Made by a program: the position numbers and the translations under genes | Part shown: positions 60,771 through 64,000 of the stretch, piece by piece | How positions within the stretch are numbered: the stretch's first letter is position 1 | How the letters are laid out: the number at the start of each line of letters is the position of its first letter | The notes under the pieces: generated by a model | The model's input: the letters and a program-made list of their open reading frames with translations, nothing else | Database searches by the model: none | What the model was told of the DNA's origin: nothing | From: UBA2784 sp964494625 | GTDB taxonomy: Bacteria; Pseudomonadota; Alphaproteobacteria; Micropepsales; Micropepsaceae | DNA: 64,000 nucleotides | Assembly (NCBI GenBank): GCA_964494625.1 | Contig: CAZBRT010000003.1 | Coordinates: 434,001-498,000, forward strand | Direction of reading: 5' to 3'

Positions 60771-62285
60771 TCAGTCCTGTTGGTCGGCCTGCGCCGGGTC
60801 GGTCGCCGGATTGGCGGCCGGATCATTCGACTGCGCGCTGCCGGTCTTGGTGACGCGACGCGGATCGCTGTCGAGCACCAGCTCTAGTGCGTCGAGCTTG
60901 GCGTTGGTCGCGGCGATCTCGGCCAGCACGGCGTCGGGGTTGCGGCCCTGCCGAGCGATCACCTCGGCCAGCGTCATCGTGCCCGAGCGGATCGACAGCA
61001 GGTTCGCCATCGCGTCCTTCTGCGGATCGACGGCCTCGAACTTCGGCGGCGACCATTCGACCGGTACATCCGGTGTCGGGATCTGCCCGGCCGCCCATGC
61101 CGCCTCGGTGAACCAGCGCCAGACCGGCGCGCAGAACATCGGGATGAACAGCTGCCACTGCACTGCGTCGATCTGGCGACGGAACTCGACGAGGCCCGCG
61201 CGGATCGAGGAATAGTTCACCTGGCTGAGATCGCCGGTCAGCAGCTCGTAGGGCACGCGGAACCCGGCCGAGATCGTGTGCAGGCTGGCGCGCTTGTATT
61301 CGCCGTAGCCGCCGGTGGCGGACGGCTGGTTGAAGCGGATGTCCTTGCCGCCCCGCGCATAGGCGATCAGACCCGGCTCGAACTGCTCAACCCGGTTGCC
61401 GTCGGCATCGACCACGGAAGGCGCAATGCCCTGCTGAGCCTCGTCGTCGCCGAAGACGATGGCGGTGACGCAGGCCTCGGTCTTCTTGCGGACCAGTTCG
61501 GCCACCTCGTAATCATCGAGATCGCGCAAGCTCCGGAGCACCGGCGCGCCCCAGGGAACGCCGCGCGCCTGCGTGCGCTGTTTTTCATAGACGTGCGCGA
61601 TGTCCGTCGCCGGAACCGGCCGACTGTCGAACCCACCGCGCAGCGCTCCGTAGGCGTCGCCGGGGTGTTCGGCATGCAGCCAGTAGGCCCGTCGCCGCCC
61701 CAGCGGATCGAACTCGATGCCCTGCACCAACCGAACCCCGCCGATGGCGCCGGATTTGGTGGCGTCGAGGAAGTCAGCCTCCAGCACCTGCAATTGCAGC
61801 GGCACCGGTAGTCCGTCGCTCGTGCGCCGCAGCCTGCGGCGAACGAGAACCTCGCCCGCCTCGACCATCTCGCGGCAGATCAGCGTCTGCAGCCCATAGA
61901 AATCGAGCTGGCCATCGGCGTCGCAATCCGCTGTCCAGCGTTCGAACAGCGCATCGACCTTCCGGTCCAGTTTGTCGTCGCCGCTCGCGGCGCGCGGCAT
62001 GATGCCAGCGCCGATTATGTTGTTCACCAGCACCGCGACGGCCTTGGCCGCATGCGGGTTGTTGCGGACGAGATCGCGCATCCGGTCGCGCAGCAGCGCC
62101 CCGGCGACACCGATCTCGGTGTCGGCCGAGGATCCCGGCGCGCGCCAGCCCTCTGTCCGCCGGCCGCGCGCGGCACCGTCATAGCCGCGCGTCAGGGTCT
62201 CGAAGGCCTGGCGGGCCATCACACGGCGGGCCGCCATGCGCGGAGCCACCGTTGCGATGGCGTGGTCGAACCAGGTCGCCGACAT
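60771..62285 (-). CDS. phage portal protein (lambda family)
   Basis: A 504-aa portal that forms the head vertex for DNA entry. Family marks: RDLVRNNPHAAKAVAVLVNN with IIGAGIMPRA, CREMVEAGEVLVRRR, QVLEADFLD, and DIAHVYEKQRTQARGVPW, typical of lambda gpB-type portals. The ATG at 62285 overlaps the upstream stop as TGATG; a GTG one codon earlier is possible. Confidence 0.92.
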   Translation of the reverse strand: MSATWFDHAIATVAPRMAARRVMARQAFETLTRGYDGAARGRRTEGWRAPGSSADTEIGVAGALLRDRMRDLVRNNPHAAKAVAVLVNNIIGAGIMPRAASGDDKLDRKVDALFERWTADCDADGQLDFYGLQTLICREMVEAGEVLVRRRLRRTSDGLPVPLQLQVLEADFLDATKSGAIGGVRLVQGIEFDPLGRRRAYWLHAEHPGDAYGALRGGFDSRPVPATDIAHVYEKQRTQARGVPWGAPVLRSLRDLDDYEVAELVRKKTEACVTAIVFGDDEAQQGIAPSVVDADGNRVEQFEPGLIAYARGGKDIRFNQPSATGGYGEYKRASLHTISAGFRVPYELLTGDLSQVNYSSIRAGLVEFRRQIDAVQWQLFIPMFCAPVWRWFTEAAWAAGQIPTPDVPVEWSPPKFEAVDPQKDAMANLLSIRSGTMTLAEVIARQGRNPDAVLAEIAATNAKLDALELVLDSDPRRVTKTGSAQSNDPAANPATDPAQADQQD

Positions 62286-62494
62286 CACCGATCCCCGCGC
62301 GAGAAGCCCGCGAGCCCGGCCACCGGCAGAGGCCGCACCGTTCCTGCGATGGCGCGTTCGATGGTGCGGATCCGGCCGAGCAGATCCTCGGCCGAGCCGT
62401 AGTCGACGGACTTGCCGTCATAGCTGACGCGCGTGGTGCCGCTGGCAAAGGCGCGGCGCAGCGCGGACAACTCGCTTTCCGTCCAATCTGCCAT
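62285..62494 (-). CDS. gpW-like head-tail joining protein
   Basis: A 69-aa helical protein (ADWTESELSALRRAFASGTT, then VDYGSAEDLLGRIRTIERAI) of gpW size, placed between terminase and portal as in lambda. It begins with a TGATG overlap with the terminase stop. Confidence 0.8.
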   Translation of the reverse strand: MADWTESELSALRRAFASGTTRVSYDGKSVDYGSAEDLLGRIRTIERAIAGTVRPLPVAGLAGFSRGDR

Positions 62495-64000
62495 CAGAAC
62501 CATCCTTCACGCCGCCCGAGCCAATCCGATCGCCGCTTGGTCTGCGGCGCGGGCCTTTGCCTGTTGATCTGCCCTGCCGGGTCGGCGGGCGCATTCGTGA
62601 CCCCGAGCTGATCCTCGAGGTCTTGCCATTTCTCGGCGGTCCAGCGATCCGCACCTGCGATCCAGGCGGCCGCGCGGGCATAGACCCGGCAATCCAGCGC
62701 CTCGTTCCGCTCGCGCAGCTTCTGCCATTCGAGCCGCGCGAAGCCGCGCTTGGTGCGCACCGTCACCAGCTGCTCGGCCACGAACTGCTTCAGCCATTCG
62801 TTCTCGACCCAGTGCGGCAGATGCACGGACCCGGGCGGGAACGCAGCCCCCTCGGCCATGTCCTCATCGGTCGGCCGTTCCAGCCGCAGGAAGCGATAGG
62901 TCTCGGCCTTGAAGGTCGACACCGCGACGGTCCAGAGCCGGGCGCCGCGCCGCAGCCGCTTGCCGGCGTCGGTCGCATCGACAAACGTCGGCCCCGACAC
63001 CGGGCTCGATCGGTTGAACCCCTCGACGCCCTTCACCGGCGCCACCTGCGCGAACCCTTGAGCCCGCGCCCAGGAATAGACCGCCGGGGCCTCGTAGCCG
63101 GTGTCGACGGCGAGCCGCGCGATGCGCAGATGCGCGCCGCGCTCGTGTGGCCAGGACCGGTCCAACTGCGCCGTCAGGTCGCCCCAAGCCTCATGCCGGT
63201 CGGGGCCGCCCTCGATCACGACGTGATCGACCAGCCAGCTTTCCAGCCCGCGGCCCCAGGCCCAGATGTCGACCTCGATCCGGTCCTTCTGAACGTCGGC
63301 GCCGGCGGTCAGGAACAGCCCGCCCGCAGGCACGCTGCCCGCTTTCCAGCGTTCGCGCCGGTCATAGAGCCGCTGCCAGTCCGGTGCCTCGCCGGTCTCG
63401 ACCCAGGTCTCGCCAAGGACCGTGTTGCGGAACGCCTTGATCGCCTCGTCCGACCCCTGGGCCGCCTCCCAGTTCCGTGCGATCCGCGCCCAACTCAGCC
63501 AGCCCACCGGCGAATAGAGAGCCGACAGGTGAAAGCCGATGGTGGTCGGATCGGCGGCAACGGCGGTCGCCCGCCATTCGCCCGCCTCCAGCATCGCTGT
63601 CTTGTGGTGCTCGGCGATGGCGCCGTCGCAGCCCTCGCAGTGATAGGCGGCCGTCTCCGGCCGACCCTTGTCCCAGCGCAGCCGTTCGAACTTGAGCCAT
63701 TGCCGATGGCCGCAATGCGGACACGGCATGAAGAACCGGCGCTGATCTGAAGCTTCATATTCCCGCTCGATGCGCGAGAGCCCCCGGATCGTCGGCGTCG
63801 AAACCAGGAACACCTTGCGCCGGTGGGCGAAGGTCAGCGACCGCGCCTCGGCTAGCGTGACGGGATCGCCTTCCTCGTCGGCCGACCCCGGATAGGCATC
63901 GACCTCGTCGAGGAAGATGTAGCGCGCCGGCGTCGATCGCAGACCGACGGCCGAGTTCGCCCCGGTCATGATCAGGATGCCGCCCGCAAATTCCTTGGAC
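62494..64000 (-). CDS. gpA-type terminase large subunit, C-terminal part
   Basis: DNA-packaging ATPase and nuclease, cut by the right window edge; about 502 residues are visible. The ATPase part shows FLDEVDAYPG (Walker B) and VFLVSTPT. A zinc-type pair CPHCGHRQ and CEGC follows, then the nuclease half beginning LTAGADVQKDRIEVDIWAWG with its metal Asp, and VDTGYEAPAVYSW. The frame extends upstream (SKEFAGGILI before the Met at 63969), so no start is in the window. It is related to lambda gpA. Confidence 0.93.
   Translation of the reverse strand, partial: SKEFAGGILIMTGANSAVGLRSTPARYIFLDEVDAYPGSADEEGDPVTLAEARSLTFAHRRKVFLVSTPTIRGLSRIEREYEASDQRRFFMPCPHCGHRQWLKFERLRWDKGRPETAAYHCEGCDGAIAEHHKTAMLEAGEWRATAVAADPTTIGFHLSALYSPVGWLSWARIARNWEAAQGSDEAIKAFRNTVLGETWVETGEAPDWQRLYDRRERWKAGSVPAGGLFLTAGADVQKDRIEVDIWAWGRGLESWLVDHVVIEGGPDRHEAWGDLTAQLDRSWPHERGAHLRIARLAVDTGYEAPAVYSWARAQGFAQVAPVKGVEGFNRSSPVSGPTFVDATDAGKRLRRGARLWTVAVSTFKAETYRFLRLERPTDEDMAEGAAFPPGSVHLPHWVENEWLKQFVAEQLVTVRTKRGFARLEWQKLRERNEALDCRVYARAAAWIAGADRWTAEKWQDLEDQLGVTNAPADPAGQINRQRPAPQTKRRSDWLGRREGWF

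Overview
The window looks like chromosomal DNA of a high-GC alphaproteobacterium. The evidence is the HutF-type histidine pathway, the high GC with ATG/GTG starts and frequent ATGA or TGATG stop-start overlaps, and a prophage whose tail genes resemble those of the Rhodobacter gene transfer agent. No rRNA, tRNA or CRISPR array was found, and I do not assign a genus.

Layout. (1) 1-3893: histidine utilisation, hutF-hutU leftwards and hutI plus a GNAT acetyltransferase rightwards. (2) 4041-7140: a hypothetical helical-repeat-like protein and an exported S9 peptidase with a clear terminator. (3) 7226-11339: a copper-tolerance cluster (His-rich exported protein, CopA, CopB, cupredoxin, NTF2-like protein) followed by a decayed second cupredoxin. 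(4) 11750-26125: a polymorphic-toxin locus. One complete RHS protein (2161 aa) ends in a PIN-like tip. Downstream lie three headless RHS core-plus-tip cassettes with unrelated tips, a coreless RHS scrap, and one small candidate immunity gene after each tip. (5) 26289-29079: an exported protein, a YbaN-like membrane protein and a cytochrome P450 next to a rubredoxin. (6) 28903-31367: scarred DNA with a second rubredoxin copy, two pieces of tyrosine integrase and small membrane or zinc-ribbon ORFs. (7) 31466-41893: a compact six-gene defence operon (HTH protein, DUF499-type ATPase, short PglZ, DUF1156-type methyltransferase, unknown 173-aa protein, SNF2-like helicase). Its gene content is closest to type 3 BREX, but it is incomplete or a variant. 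(8) 41958-64000: a leftward prophage late region from gpA-type terminase (cut by the window edge) through portal, protease/capsid fusion, tail, baseplate and tip proteins to an M15 endolysin and overlapping Rz/Rz1 spanins.

How the parts fit. The RHS array is a store of alternative toxin tips that could recombine into the full-length gene through the shared core. The defence operon lies between integrase debris and the prophage lysis end. A coupled ORF after the helicase is only 23 codons long and stops exactly where the phage genes begin, so the operon is either prophage cargo or was cut by the phage junction. The most unusual signals are the PIN-tipped RHS array, a low-GC island inside the methyltransferase gene, and a canonical -1 frameshift heptamer in the tail chaperone gene.
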